Assembly: GCF_000473365.1 (NCBI RefSeq)
Contig: NZ_KI421517.1
Span: 558,001 to 622,000, forward strand
DNA length: 64,000 nt
Source of the DNA: Adhaeribacter aquaticus DSM 16391
GTDB lineage: Bacteria > Bacteroidota > Bacteroidia > Cytophagales > Hymenobacteraceae
Direction: 5' to 3'
The notes under the pieces were generated by a model. That model was not told where the DNA came from. It made no database searches and saw nothing but the letters and a program-made list of their open reading frames with translations. A program made the translations under genes and the position numbers. Every line of letters starts with the position of its first letter. The first letter of the stretch is position 1. Shown piece by piece: positions 46,869 to 55,196 of this stretch.

Positions 46869-47546
46869 ATGAGAAAACCTTTATTCTTATTCGCCTTTTT
46901 GAGTTTGTTTGTATTTACCTCTTACGCCCAGAACACTACTGATGGGTTTAAACCAACCGCTGGCGATTACACCACAGAGGTTAACTTAAATTTATTTAAT
47001 AATAACGGGGGCTTTTCATTGAATCAAATCAGACTAAGGCACTTCACCTCCCCTACCACTGCTTTACGTTTGGGATTTTCTGGCTCTTTTAATTCTAATA
47101 AAGATGAGCGGCTCCAAAATAATTTTAAAAGCTTCGGACTAAGTATTAATCCGGGATTTGAGAAGCATTTTGCTGGCACCACTAGATTATCTCCTTATTT
47201 AGGTGCAGAATTAGCCTTAAGCACCTCCTTTGCAAAACAGGAATTAACGCGGCGATTTGTCAATTATGAGGTTAAAAATGGCCAAATGTCGTTTGATGGT
47301 AACAGCCAAAATATTTCATATGATGCTTATTCACAAATCGGAGTCAATGCCTTGGCGGGAGTAGATTATTATTTTGCTAAAAGATTTTACGCGGGGATAG
47401 AATTAGGATATGGATTCTACTATACCAAAGCGAAAGATGTCGAAGTTAAACAAAGCGGAAATACTATCCTTACCGCTAAAGGTGAGTCAAATATTAATAT
47501 AAATCCTTTTGTAAATAATGGTCTTCGGGTTGGGATTATATTTTAA
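46869..47546 (+). CDS. Outer-membrane beta-barrel protein
   Basis: The 225-residue product has a signal peptide (about 1-20, ending SYAQN) and a repeating strand pattern: INPGFEKHFAGTTRLSPYLGAEL, ALAGVDYYFAKRFYAGIELGYGFYY, with C-terminal RVGIIF ending in Phe as in many barrel proteins. It resembles the general outer membrane beta-barrel group of Bacteroidota (OmpX/Ail-like size). Function unknown. It ends at a hairpin. Confidence 0.85.
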   Translation: MRKPLFLFAFLSLFVFTSYAQNTTDGFKPTAGDYTTEVNLNLFNNNGGFSLNQIRLRHFTSPTTALRLGFSGSFNSNKDERLQNNFKSFGLSINPGFEKHFAGTTRLSPYLGAELALSTSFAKQELTRRFVNYEVKNGQMSFDGNSQNISYDAYSQIGVNALAGVDYYFAKRFYAGIELGYGFYYTKAKDVEVKQSGNTILTAKGESNININPFVNNGLRVGIIF

Positions 47547-47566
47547 CAACAATCTTCCTTATTAAT

Positions 47567-47600
47567 AAAAGGCTGATGAGGTTCATCAGCCTTTTTGCTT
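47567..47600 (+). terminator. Intrinsic terminator after the barrel gene
   Basis: Arms AAAGGCTGATGA and TCATCAGCCTTT with a 3-base loop and TTTTTGCTTTT tail. Confidence 0.85.
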
Positions 47601-47660
47601 TTAATACGCCCGAACCATCTGGCCACCAAATCTGTTCTTTTAGGGCAATAATTATTGTTA

Positions 47661-47668
47661 TAATTTTG
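47661..47668 (+). promoter_or_regulatory. -7 promoter element of the DUF4403 gene
   Basis: TAATTTTG, exact TAnnTTTG match, 18 bases before the ATG at 47687. This supports the ATG at 47687 over an in-frame ATG at 47576 that lies inside the previous terminator. Confidence 0.6.
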
Positions 47669-47686
47669 CGTCTCAAAATTGTTTGT

Positions 47687-49132
47687 ATGAAAATATTATT
47701 CCGTTGCTGGCTTCTAGCTGTAGTTGTTCCTATTTTAATGCTACAGGGTTGTTCCAAGTCCACTCATTTAAACACGCAAGCACCTACCGATGGCGTAGCT
47801 GCTGCCCCTACTTTTGAGCCTAAGCTATCTACCATTAATGTACCGGTATCTTTCAAAATAAATACCTTGCAAGAAAAACTAAATAAAGAGTTTGCCGGAG
47901 TACTTTATAAAGATGATAACCTGCAGGATGACAATGTAGCGGTAACGGTAATAAAGAATGGCGCAGTAGCCGTTAAAGCCGAAGGCAATAAAATTGCTTT
48001 TACGGTACCTTTACATATTTATGCCAAAGGCCGCTGGATGTGGGCAGCCTGTAAGATGTGCCCTACCTTACAAAAAACTGAGGATACTGAGTTTGATTTA
48101 GTTATTAAGAGCGAGAGTCAATTATCTTTTAGCGATGACTATAAAGTAAAAACAGTTACGGTAGGCGACTTTGAATGGGGAAATACCAAACCTGTATTAA
48201 CGGTGGGTCCCTTACAAATTGGATTGGCGCGTTTTGTAGAACCAGCCATGCGTAACCAAATGAGTACCCTTACTGCCAAACTGGACAAAGAAATACAAGA
48301 CCGCATCAAAATTAAAGATTACATACAAGAAGCCTGGGTACAAATGCAACAACCCATACCTTTAGATAAAGACCTGGATGCCTGGCTAACCGTAACTCCT
48401 AAAGATATTAAAGTTTCTCCGCTGGTAGCCCGGAACGGCGAACTCCACCTGAATATTGGTTTTACTTCTTATTTACAAACCATTACCAATGGTAAACCTA
48501 AAATTAAAATAAACAAAAACTTACCTAAGCTAATAACAGACAACCGCTTGAGCAATGTGGTGCAGATTGGCCTGGTAAGCGAAATCTCCTATGACCACGC
48601 CACTAAGTTGTTAAAAGAACAAGTTGCCGGACAAAAATTTACCTTTGAAGACGGGAAAGACGTAATAACCGTAAATGATATTAAACTATCTGGAAGTGGT
48701 GATAAAGTAGTTTTGATGCTGGATGTTACTGGAAAAACCAAGGCTGGTATGTTTACTAAAAATATTGCCGGCAAAGTATTCCTGAAAGCTGTACCCTATT
48801 ACGATGTTGCCTCTACCAGCATTCGGGTAAGGGATTTGGATTATGATTTAGATACCAAAGATCAATTATTAAAAACCGCCAGCTGGTTGGCTAAGAACAG
48901 ATTTGTGGAGAGTATCCAAAATCAAATTTCATTCCCGGTCAAATCGCAGTTAGAGGATGCTCATAAAATGCTTCAAAAGACGTTAGATGAATCTGGCCGG
49001 GTACATGAATCTGTATTACTGAAAGGCAGAATAACCGAAATTGTTCCGGATGCTATTTACCTAACGCCAACCGCTATTCGGGCGGTAGTAAATGCTAAAG
49101 GCAATCTAACGGCTCAAATAGATAAATTATAA
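47687..49132 (+). CDS. DUF4403-family lipoprotein
   Basis: The 481-residue product begins with a lipoprotein signal (lipobox LQGC, Cys about 21). The body, starting STINVPVSFKINTLQEKLNK and VTVIKNGAVAVKAEGNKIAF, matches DUF4403, a family of lipid-binding-like (BPI/tubular lipid-binding-like, by general resemblance) envelope proteins in Bacteroidota; there is no proven function. Start set by promoter position. A very long terminator follows. Confidence 0.88.
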   Translation: MKILFRCWLLAVVVPILMLQGCSKSTHLNTQAPTDGVAAAPTFEPKLSTINVPVSFKINTLQEKLNKEFAGVLYKDDNLQDDNVAVTVIKNGAVAVKAEGNKIAFTVPLHIYAKGRWMWAACKMCPTLQKTEDTEFDLVIKSESQLSFSDDYKVKTVTVGDFEWGNTKPVLTVGPLQIGLARFVEPAMRNQMSTLTAKLDKEIQDRIKIKDYIQEAWVQMQQPIPLDKDLDAWLTVTPKDIKVSPLVARNGELHLNIGFTSYLQTITNGKPKIKINKNLPKLITDNRLSNVVQIGLVSEISYDHATKLLKEQVAGQKFTFEDGKDVITVNDIKLSGSGDKVVLMLDVTGKTKAGMFTKNIAGKVFLKAVPYYDVASTSIRVRDLDYDLDTKDQLLKTASWLAKNRFVESIQNQISFPVKSQLEDAHKMLQKTLDESGRVHESVLLKGRITEIVPDAIYLTPTAIRAVVNAKGNLTAQIDKL

Positions 49133-49150
49133 CACGTATCTAATTTCAAA

Positions 49151-49207
49151 GAACGTACAAAAACAGAGCAGGCCGGATTATCCGGCCTGCTCTGTTTTTG
49201 TACGTTC
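49151..49207. terminator. Very long bidirectional intrinsic terminator
   Basis: A perfect 27-base inverted repeat (49151-49177 and 49181-49207; GC core GAGCAGGCCGGA) with a 3-base loop and internal A and T runs. It serves the DUF4403 gene and the convergent gene at 49214. Confidence 0.95.
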
Positions 49208-49213
49208 CTGTTT

Positions 49214-49990
49214 CTATAGTCTCTTCATGGGCAACGGACTGTTAAAAACAGCTGCCGGTATATTTTGGGATACAGCAATATTGCTCATGTCCATTTTTGG
49301 ATCACCGTCCATTGCCCTACCAGAAGCCATCTTTATTTTTCCGTATGTTTTATAATTGTTCCAGGCACGGGTAAAACCTGGTTTTTCGTCGGTGGCACTG
49401 CGATAGAATGACCATTCAGTAACCAAACCTGATTTTTTATCTACGGCTACTACATATTTGTTATTAGGCGTAACACCTACATTTTCAAAAGTAAGCTCTA
49501 ATAAATCGGCCTCTTCTCCGGCCTTAGTTTTACCTTCGCCTTTGTATTTTAAGGTAACGCCACTGTCTTTAAGTTTAAAAGGCATTATCAGCCAGTAAGA
49601 ATCATTTACCCAAACCGGATACATGCTTTGGATTAATTTCTGCCCTTGCGGAGAATCCGAAATGTCTTTCCCTTTACTATAGGCCTTTCCTTGTTTAGTA
49701 TTCAAATCGGCCACTACTACCAACGTATCGCGCTCCAGTCTAAACTTGTTTTCGTACTTGTCCCATACATGATATTGGTTACGCCAGGTCCAGGCAATGT
49801 AACGGGTTTTATTCCAGCCGTCTGTTCCGCCCATATTTTTAATAACCTTAGTGGCAATATCAACAGCTTTTTTATCGGAGTCAGTGGCATTATTAGCATC
49901 CTGAGCCTTGCCTGAAAAAGAAAATAAAAGCACCATGAAAAACACTGGCCAGTATATCTTTTGGCTTAGCTTATTATAAATGTGTATCAT
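49214..49990 (-). CDS. Secreted protein, probable DUF6503-like
   Basis: The 258-residue product has a signal sequence (about 1-29, ending GKAQD). The mature part opens KAVDIATKVIKNMGGTDGWNKTRYIAWTW, an arrangement I associate with the DUF6503 group (LolA-like half-barrel suspected), followed by beta-rich sequence such as LLELTFENVGVTPNNKYVVAVDKKSGLV. I am not certain of the family name. It converges on the DUF4403 lipoprotein, so a shared lipoprotein- or lipid-trafficking role is a guess only. Confidence 0.75.
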   Translation of the reverse strand: MIHIYNKLSQKIYWPVFFMVLLFSFSGKAQDANNATDSDKKAVDIATKVIKNMGGTDGWNKTRYIAWTWRNQYHVWDKYENKFRLERDTLVVVADLNTKQGKAYSKGKDISDSPQGQKLIQSMYPVWVNDSYWLIMPFKLKDSGVTLKYKGEGKTKAGEEADLLELTFENVGVTPNNKYVVAVDKKSGLVTEWSFYRSATDEKPGFTRAWNNYKTYGKIKMASGRAMDGDPKMDMSNIAVSQNIPAAVFNSPLPMKRL

Positions 49991-50158
49991 CTGAAAATCA
50001 GGAATTTTAAAGGATAGCTCCCAGACAATAAATGTATTAAATACTTCTGAGGTATACTAACACCAGCGAGCTAACAATATTATAACTAACTAAAGTGTGC
50101 TACAATCGTAACAACTTCATTCTACTATATTTCTGAAATACAAGGATATTAAGAGGCA

Positions 50159-51124
50159 ATGGCACATTATACCTTAAAAGACATCTGGCAACTAACTAAA
50201 AACACCGTTGGGCAATTCATGGAGAATAACTCTTTCCGGTTGGCGGCCGCGTTAGCGTACAACACTATATTCTCTTTGCCTCCTTTATTGCTTATCATTA
50301 TTGCAGCTGCTGGTGCCATATGGGGCGAGGAGGCTGTTTCCGGTCAATTGGAAAGTCAGCTAGGAAGTATGGTAGGAGCCGATGCGGCGGCCTCCATACA
50401 AAATATGATAAAGAATATTAACCAATCAGGCAAAGGCGGAATTGCTTCTACCATAGGTATAGGCACGCTAATTTTTGCTGCAACCACCTTTTTTATTACG
50501 CTTCAGGATTCGCTTAACAGTATCTGGAACGTAAGAGCTAAACCCACTAATAATATTGTCAAAATATTAAAAGACAGATTTCTATCTTTCGGGCTTATAC
50601 TAAGTATTGCGCTCCTGATGTTGGTTTCACTTTTGATTAGTGCTATTCTGACTTTATTCACTGATTACTTACAACAAACTTTTCCAACCATTGCTATTAT
50701 TTTTATTCATATCCTCAACATAATTGTATCACTGGCTTTTATAACTTTTCTTTTTGCTTTGATATACAAATATCTGCCAGATGCCATTATTCGCTGGAAA
50801 GATGTTTGGGTAGGTTCTTTTCTGACTTCCTTACTTTTTGTTATTGGCAAATTTTTAATCAGCTGGTATATTGGCAGGGGTGATGTAGCATCTCCTTATG
50901 GCGCAGCCGGATCGGTAATTATTATTTTGGTTTGGATTTATTATTCTTCATTAATAATCTTTTTTGGATCAGAATTTACGCAACAATATGCCAATACCTT
51001 TGGGGAAAAAATAAGGCCAAAACCACACGCCGTAGAAATTGAGATTCGGGAAGTGCAGCACGAAGACAGTGATGACTCTAAGGCTGGTCGTCCAAAATCT
51101 GAAGGTCGTTTTCGTAAAGAATAA
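50159..51124 (+). CDS. YihY/BrkB-family membrane protein
   Basis: The 321-residue protein has the six-helix plan of the YihY/virulence factor BrkB family: RLAAALAYNTIFSLPPLLLI (about 28-47), IGIGTLIFAATTFFITLQDSLNSIWNV (about 97-123), and SPYGAAGSVIIILVWIYYSSLIIFFGSEFTQQYA (about 242-275). The family was once annotated as RNase BN in error; its true role (perhaps export or a flippase-like function) is unsettled. The C-terminus is basic and cytoplasmic. Confidence 0.93.
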   Translation: MAHYTLKDIWQLTKNTVGQFMENNSFRLAAALAYNTIFSLPPLLLIIIAAAGAIWGEEAVSGQLESQLGSMVGADAAASIQNMIKNINQSGKGGIASTIGIGTLIFAATTFFITLQDSLNSIWNVRAKPTNNIVKILKDRFLSFGLILSIALLMLVSLLISAILTLFTDYLQQTFPTIAIIFIHILNIIVSLAFITFLFALIYKYLPDAIIRWKDVWVGSFLTSLLFVIGKFLISWYIGRGDVASPYGAAGSVIIILVWIYYSSLIIFFGSEFTQQYANTFGEKIRPKPHAVEIEIREVQHEDSDDSKAGRPKSEGRFRKE

Positions 51125-51214
51125 TCTTTCGGTAAAATGAAAAATATTTTGTTTACCGTGCAACGGTAAAGCTAGTTATTGGATCATGTAGATAGTAACC
51201 TTAGTTCTTTTTAC

Positions 51215-51463
51215 ATGATTAAATTATCTGCTAAACAAAAACGCGAGTTTTCTTCTGTTACAAACCTGGTATTGCACGTACTTATTTTTATTGCCCTATT
51301 AGTTACCCTGAACTCTTGTACCAAGGAAGTAAAGGATACTAATGCGCTAGCTTCTCCTATAAAAGAAGATAGCCGTGGTAAAGGGTATTTAGTTAAAGCA
51401 ACTAAAAACAGTTATTTCAGTTGTAGTTTTCTCCAGCCGCTAGAGGTTAAAAACAAAATATAG
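51215..51463 (+). CDS. Small putative lipoprotein, unknown
   Basis: An 82-residue frame from the ATG at 51215 (a TTG at 51179 is in frame but unlikely). It has a hydrophobic stretch (about 16-31) ending LNSC, a passable lipobox, and then a short polar tail ending in a non-conserved-looking segment. There is no recognisable family and no clear promoter or terminator; it may be a degenerate remnant of a longer gene. Low to moderate confidence. Confidence 0.4.
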   Translation: MIKLSAKQKREFSSVTNLVLHVLIFIALLVTLNSCTKEVKDTNALASPIKEDSRGKGYLVKATKNSYFSCSFLQPLEVKNKI

Positions 51464-51928
51464 CTGGAGTTTGACCAGTTAAAACAAATGGCCTTAGCTT
51501 AAAAGCTAAATTTAGCAGGGAGCCTGATTAAGCATCACCAAAAGCTATTTACCCAAGCTCCCTGCTACAGAAAACTAGATCAAAATTTAAACTTATTTTT
51601 TTAGATTCTCGTGACGATAGTGGTACTATAACTTTTTAGTCTAAAACTATTTTTTACGCCATTCCTACTCAATATCTACCCTAAACCGATTCTCACGCTT
51701 GCTCCGATAGATGGCAATAGGGATAGACACATTCCTGCAAAAAATTTTCATGGGGATTAATACAACATTCTGAGACTGGAAGAGTTTAATAAATAACCTG
51801 CAGGTATAAGAAATTTTTAATGTAAATAGGTCTATATGTTTTTAACCTAAATATCAGGTTCAAAAACATATATGGTATTATGAAAATATTAAATTTTCAA
51901 AATAAGGATTAAAAATATTTTAAGTTAC

Positions 51929-51960
51929 TTGCAACTTTATTAGTAAATATCGTATATTTG
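51929..51960 (+). promoter_or_regulatory. Promoter of the small RNA candidate
   Basis: TTG at 51929-51931, a 21-base spacer and TATATTTG at 51953-51960 make one of the best promoters in the window, although no protein gene follows. Confidence 0.72.
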
Positions 51961-51966
51961 TACTGT

Positions 51967-52172
51967 TCAATTAATAATTGTCGTTTCAACGATAATCAAA
52001 AACAAAAGAGCAAAAAATTAAATAAAGATATAGTTCTGGTCTTCAGAAAAATAACCTGAAGTTTTTACCGGAAATGAAGAGTCCTATTTGTATAGGTGAT
52101 TTAATTATTGTGGTGGATAATTAAATAGAAAAAAACAGCTCGCTTTTTAAGCGAGCTGTTTTTCTTTTAGGC
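51967..52172 (+). ncRNA. Candidate structured small RNA, about 200 nt
   Basis: The unit runs from a strong promoter to a strong intrinsic terminator with no real reading frame (the longest is 16 codons from 52074). Inside are hairpins: ATTGTCG/CGATAAT near 51976-51997; an extended helix 52034-52073 (TTCTGGT+CTTCAG pairing with CTGAAG+ACCGGAA, 13 bp with a 5-base bulge); CCTAT/ATAGG at 52083-52096; TTTAATTAT/ATAATTAAA at 52100-52125; and the terminator hairpin. I cannot match it to 6S, tmRNA, SRP or RNase P RNA by eye. It is likely a regulatory RNA, class unknown. Confidence 0.55.
52131..52172. terminator. Intrinsic terminator of the small RNA candidate
   Basis: Arms AAAAACAGCTCGC and GCGAGCTGTTTTT with a TTTTTAA-like loop and TCTTTT tail. 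The stem is the same as in the rlmN terminator 160 bases away. Confidence 0.88.
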
Positions 52173-52293
52173 CTACTTAACCCTTTGGAGTACTTTACCT
52201 AAAACCTGCCTGACAAGTAAATCTATAGGATATTTATTTAAAAATACTTTCGCTTATAAACCTGTATCCGAAACAAACCGTGTATCTAATACT

Positions 52294-52333
52294 AAAGAAA
52301 AACAGCTCGCTTTTAGGCGAGCTGTTTTTCTTT
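52294..52333 (-). terminator. Intrinsic terminator overlapping the 3' end of rlmN
   Basis: Perfect 17-base arms (52294-52310 and 52317-52333; core AAACAGCTCGC) overlap the last seven codons of rlmN. Its stem duplicates that of the terminator at 52131-52172. Confidence 0.85.
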
Positions 52334-53371
52334 AGTGGCGAGCTGTCCGCAGGCAGCATCTATATCTTTCCCTCGGCTTCTTCGCACATTTACCTGGACT
52401 CCTCTATCGGCTAAATAATGCACAAACTTAGATAAATGGTCATCGTCGGTATTCCGGAATAAGGCCGCAGCAATTGGGTTATATTCTATTAAATTAACTT
52501 TACACGGAATAATGCGGGTAAACCGTAATAGCTCTTCGGCATCCTGTAAAGAATCGTTGAAATTTTCAAAAACAATATATTCGTACGTTACCTTACGGCC
52601 TGTAATCTGATGGTAATACGTAAGCGCCTCAGCTAGTGCATCTAACGAATTGGATTCGTTTATCGGCATAATTTCGTTACGCTTCACATCGTTAGCAGCA
52701 TGCAACGAAAGAGCTAAGTTTGCTTTTACGCCATCATCAGCCAACTTTTTTATCATTTTAGCTATACCGGCAGTACTTATAGTAATTCGTCGCGCTGCCA
52801 TATTCAATCCATCCGGCGCGGTAATACGCTCCACACTTTTTACCACATTTGCATAGTTAAGCAAGGGTTCACCCATACCCATATACACAATATTGGTAAG
52901 CGGCACACCATAATTCTTCTGCGACTGCTCGCTAATGCGCACTACCTGGTCATAAATTTCAGCTGCATCCAGATTACGCTTACGCTCCATGTAACCAGTA
53001 GCACAAAACTTACAGGTTAAGGAACAACCTACCTGGCTGGATACACAAGCCGTCATGCGTTCATCATGGGGAATTAAAACGCCTTCCACAATATTGGCAT
53101 CATACAACTTAAAAGCTGATTTAATAGTACCGTCATTGCTCCGTTGGTGATTAGCAACAGTTACTATATTTATAGCAAAATTCTGATCTAGTTTCTCACG
53201 TAAAGCCAGCGACACATTATTCATTTCAGTAAATGATTGTGCTGCATGCTTCCAAAGCCATTCGTATACCTGTTTGGCCCGGAAAGGCTTTTCTCCATTC
53301 TCCACAAACCAGGTTTTAAGCTCGTCCAGGGAAAATTTTCGGATATCTTTTTTTATTTGAGTGGCTTCCAT
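52313..53371 (-). CDS. rlmN: Dual-specificity 23S rRNA/tRNA adenine-C2 methyltransferase RlmN
   Basis: Radical SAM enzyme that methylates A2503 of 23S rRNA and A37 of tRNAs. The 352 residues contain the 4Fe-4S motif CSLTCKFC (Cys 116, 120, 123), TNIVYMGMGEPLLNY (about 160-174), a SAM-binding serine-rich stretch ALSLHAAND, and the C-terminal catalytic Cys in DIDAACGQLA (C341). The last residues (TKEKQLA) are encoded by the terminator hairpin and repeat QLA. A TAATTTTG element lies only five bases before the ATG, so the mRNA may be leaderless. Confidence 0.96.
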   Translation of the reverse strand: MEATQIKKDIRKFSLDELKTWFVENGEKPFRAKQVYEWLWKHAAQSFTEMNNVSLALREKLDQNFAINIVTVANHQRSNDGTIKSAFKLYDANIVEGVLIPHDERMTACVSSQVGCSLTCKFCATGYMERKRNLDAAEIYDQVVRISEQSQKNYGVPLTNIVYMGMGEPLLNYANVVKSVERITAPDGLNMAARRITISTAGIAKMIKKLADDGVKANLALSLHAANDVKRNEIMPINESNSLDALAEALTYYHQITGRKVTYEYIVFENFNDSLQDAEELLRFTRIIPCKVNLIEYNPIAAALFRNTDDDHLSKFVHYLADRGVQVNVRRSRGKDIDAACGQLATKEKQLA

Positions 53372-53375
53372 ATAG

Positions 53376-53383
53376 CAAAATTA
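53376..53383 (-). promoter_or_regulatory. -7 promoter element immediately upstream of rlmN
   Basis: Minus-strand TAATTTTG ends five bases before the ATG at 53371, so transcription would begin at about the start codon. Confidence 0.42.
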
Positions 53384-53666
53384 CAAAAAATATAGGGCTT
53401 TAGTTTCATTTACTTGTAGTAAATAAGGCTAATGCTTATCATCTATCAAAGCTTGTTTCTCAATTAGAAGAGTTAGCGGGCAATTTCAATTTAACTTAAA
53501 GAACCCAAGGAAGAAATTGCCTCATCTTACGAGAAGCATCATCTTTCATGAGTTCTTCCTTTCTTAAAGATTATAAGTAAGTATTTTGCTTTTATGAGAG
53601 AAGATAAAATTCAGAATGAAAATTTTGAACTAACCGGGCAGATACTAAAGGTAAAATAAACAGCTT

Positions 53667-53852
53667 TTATTTATTCTGATTATTTGCACTCGTGTCTGAG
53701 TTATTTTTCCTCCTTAAGCCTTCATTTAAATCATTTTCTTTCCGCCGATATTCTTCCTGACCTTCAGGGCTCAAACGCGAAATATATTCTTCCCGTTCCT
53801 GCTCCAACTTTTCTATATATCGTTTAAAACTAGCCTTATCCATGATTGACAT
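53667..53852 (-). CDS. Small charged coiled-coil protein, unknown
   Basis: A 61-codon frame from ATG 53852 (or ATG 53843, giving MDKASFKRYIEKLEQ). The product is rich in E, K, R and N, with a predicted long helix (about 8-48, heptad-like). There is no signal or membrane helix. Its low hydrophobicity, start codon and composition make it a plausible real small protein, though no homologue is recalled. A palindrome TATAACTA-ATTG-TAGTTATA at 53865-53884 just upstream could be an operator. Confidence 0.5.
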   Translation of the reverse strand: MSIMDKASFKRYIEKLEQEREEYISRLSPEGQEEYRRKENDLNEGLRRKNNSDTSANNQNK

Positions 53853-53864
53853 ACCCTAAAAAAT

Positions 53865-53884
53865 TATAACTAATTGTAGTTATA
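53865..53884. promoter_or_regulatory. Perfect palindrome, possible operator
   Basis: TATAACTA, 4-base centre, TAGTTATA, 13 bases upstream of the small gene at 53852. Symmetry suggests a dimeric regulator site, but AT-rich palindromes also arise by chance. Confidence 0.35.
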
Positions 53885-53967
53885 AACTTTAAAAATCGTG
53901 CCAATATGGGCTTATAATCAGCTAGTTTGCTTGAATTTAAAATTTATTTCTGAAGGCATGAAAAGGC

Positions 53968-54393
53968 TTAAAAGCCTGATAATTTTTGCTCTACCTCTAC
54001 TGGTAAAGATACCATTGTCCTGTTTTGGTAATTAAAACAAACCATTCCGGTTTTAGCCAAAGCAATTAGTTTTAGGTCCTGGTTTTTCACTTCATAAACC
54101 ACATCAAAACCGTATTTGTTAAAATCCTGAGCGGCTACTTGTATTGTTAGCATATCTCCCCGGAAAGCCTCCCCTTTATACGCAATGGCCACATCAGCCA
54201 TTATTAAACTTTTGCCCGCTACATCTAATTCGGAGTAGCCAGACTTTTGCAAAAATTGCATCCGGGCTTCGTGCAAAATAGAAAGTAGTGCATCATTACC
54301 CATATGCCCCCCGTAATTTATATCCGAAACGCGAACCGAAATAGTGGTAGCGAAAGTAAATGTAGCAGGTAAATCAATGTTGATGCGTGCCAT
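53968..54393 (-). CDS. Acyl-CoA thioesterase (4HBT hot-dog fold)
   Basis: The 141-residue protein starts at ATG 54393 (MARINIDLP); a TTG at 54408 would add five residues. RVSDINYGGHMGNDALLSILHEARMQFL (about 20-47) is the active-site helix region of 4-hydroxybenzoyl-CoA thioesterase relatives, with Asn/His in place of the usual Asp; FDVVYEVKNQDLKLIALAKTGMVCF is the last two strands. It hydrolyses acyl-CoA; substrate unknown. Divergent from mnmD. Confidence 0.9.
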   Translation of the reverse strand: MARINIDLPATFTFATTISVRVSDINYGGHMGNDALLSILHEARMQFLQKSGYSELDVAGKSLIMADVAIAYKGEAFRGDMLTIQVAAQDFNKYGFDVVYEVKNQDLKLIALAKTGMVCFNYQNRTMVSLPVEVEQKLSGF

Positions 54394-54478
54394 ATTTCGT
54401 AAATACAAGTTAAAGGCAGAAAGTTAAGAATTACCTTGTATACTTGCTTTAAATAAACAGGACCTAATACTTAAAATT

Positions 54479-55153
54479 GTGAAAACAGAAATCAGGCAAA
54501 CCAAGGATGGTTCTACTACCTTATATGTTCCGGAATTAAACGAGCATTATCACTCCGTACATGGTGCTCTACAAGAATCGCAGCATGTCTTTATTCAGGC
54601 GGGACTGGAATATATTTTATCGCAACATCCGGAAATACGCTTATTGGAAATTGGATTTGGTACGGGTCTAAATGCATTGCTTTCCTTACAACATGCTTTA
54701 TTACACCCCAATAAAACCATTCAATACGATGCTCTGGAAAAGTTTCCGGTAACAGCAGCTACTATTGCAGATATGCATTTTGAAAAATTTATTCTGAACC
54801 CTGAGTTAATGGAGTACTTACAAATACTGCATACGTCCCCGTGGCATGAACCAGTACCGGTAACGCCTAACTTTGAACTGCGAAAGGTAGAAAACGACTT
54901 AACTATTTACACTTTTACGGATAACTATTACCACCTTATTTACTTTGATGCCTTTGCCCCTGAAAAGCAGCCAGAACTTTGGACAGACGAGATATTTGCC
55001 AGATTATACCAAGCTTTAGTACCCGGAGGCGTATTGGTAAGTTATTGCGCCAAAGGTAGCTTTAAACGTAGCCTGAAAGCAGCTGGCTTTACATTAGAGG
55101 CTTTAGCGGGCCCAGCCGGTAAGCGTGAAATGACCCGAGCTATTAAAAATTAA
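54479..55153 (+). CDS. mnmD: tRNA (mnm5s2U34) methyltransferase MnmD-like
   Basis: The 224-residue SAM methyltransferase fits the stand-alone MnmD (the C-terminal methyltransferase half of MnmC) that completes 5-methylaminomethyl-2-thiouridine at the tRNA wobble position. Seen: YHSVHGALQESQHVFIQAGL (about 24-43), motif I LLEIGFGTGLNAL (about 55-67), YFDAFAPEKQPELW (about 158-171) and SYCAKGSFKRSLKAAGF near the end. Start is GTG at 54479. There is no FAD oxidase half in this gene, as usual in organisms with MnmD alone. Confidence 0.9.
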   Translation: MKTEIRQTKDGSTTLYVPELNEHYHSVHGALQESQHVFIQAGLEYILSQHPEIRLLEIGFGTGLNALLSLQHALLHPNKTIQYDALEKFPVTAATIADMHFEKFILNPELMEYLQILHTSPWHEPVPVTPNFELRKVENDLTIYTFTDNYYHLIYFDAFAPEKQPELWTDEIFARLYQALVPGGVLVSYCAKGSFKRSLKAAGFTLEALAGPAGKREMTRAIKN

Positions 55154-55196
55154 GGTCCTTTTCTATCTGAGCGTGTATTTTTTAATCTGATAAGGT

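Larger units (their letters stand above)
51464..52312. other. Gene-poor, palindrome-rich region
   Basis: About 850 bases without a protein gene I can support. It holds hairpins at 51494-51509, 51513-51567 (11-base arms TAGCAGGGAGC and GCTCCCTGCTA) and 51834-51871 (15-bp stem with one bulge), then a promoter-to-terminator transcription unit at 51929-52172 (candidate small RNA) and the rlmN terminator. Confidence 0.6.

Noticed and set aside
52074-52124. 16-codon frame inside the small RNA candidate
   Set aside because: No ribosome-binding context and very short; it ends inside a hairpin arm. It is kept only as a remote possibility of a leader peptide.
51967-52172. Identification of the small RNA candidate as 6S RNA
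   Set aside because: The length is right, but I could not draw the single long hairpin with a central bubble formed by pairing of the two ends; the internal hairpins are separate.
53594-53659. 21-residue frame between rlmN and the small coiled-coil gene
   Set aside because: Too short, no signal, no exact promoter element; likely chance.
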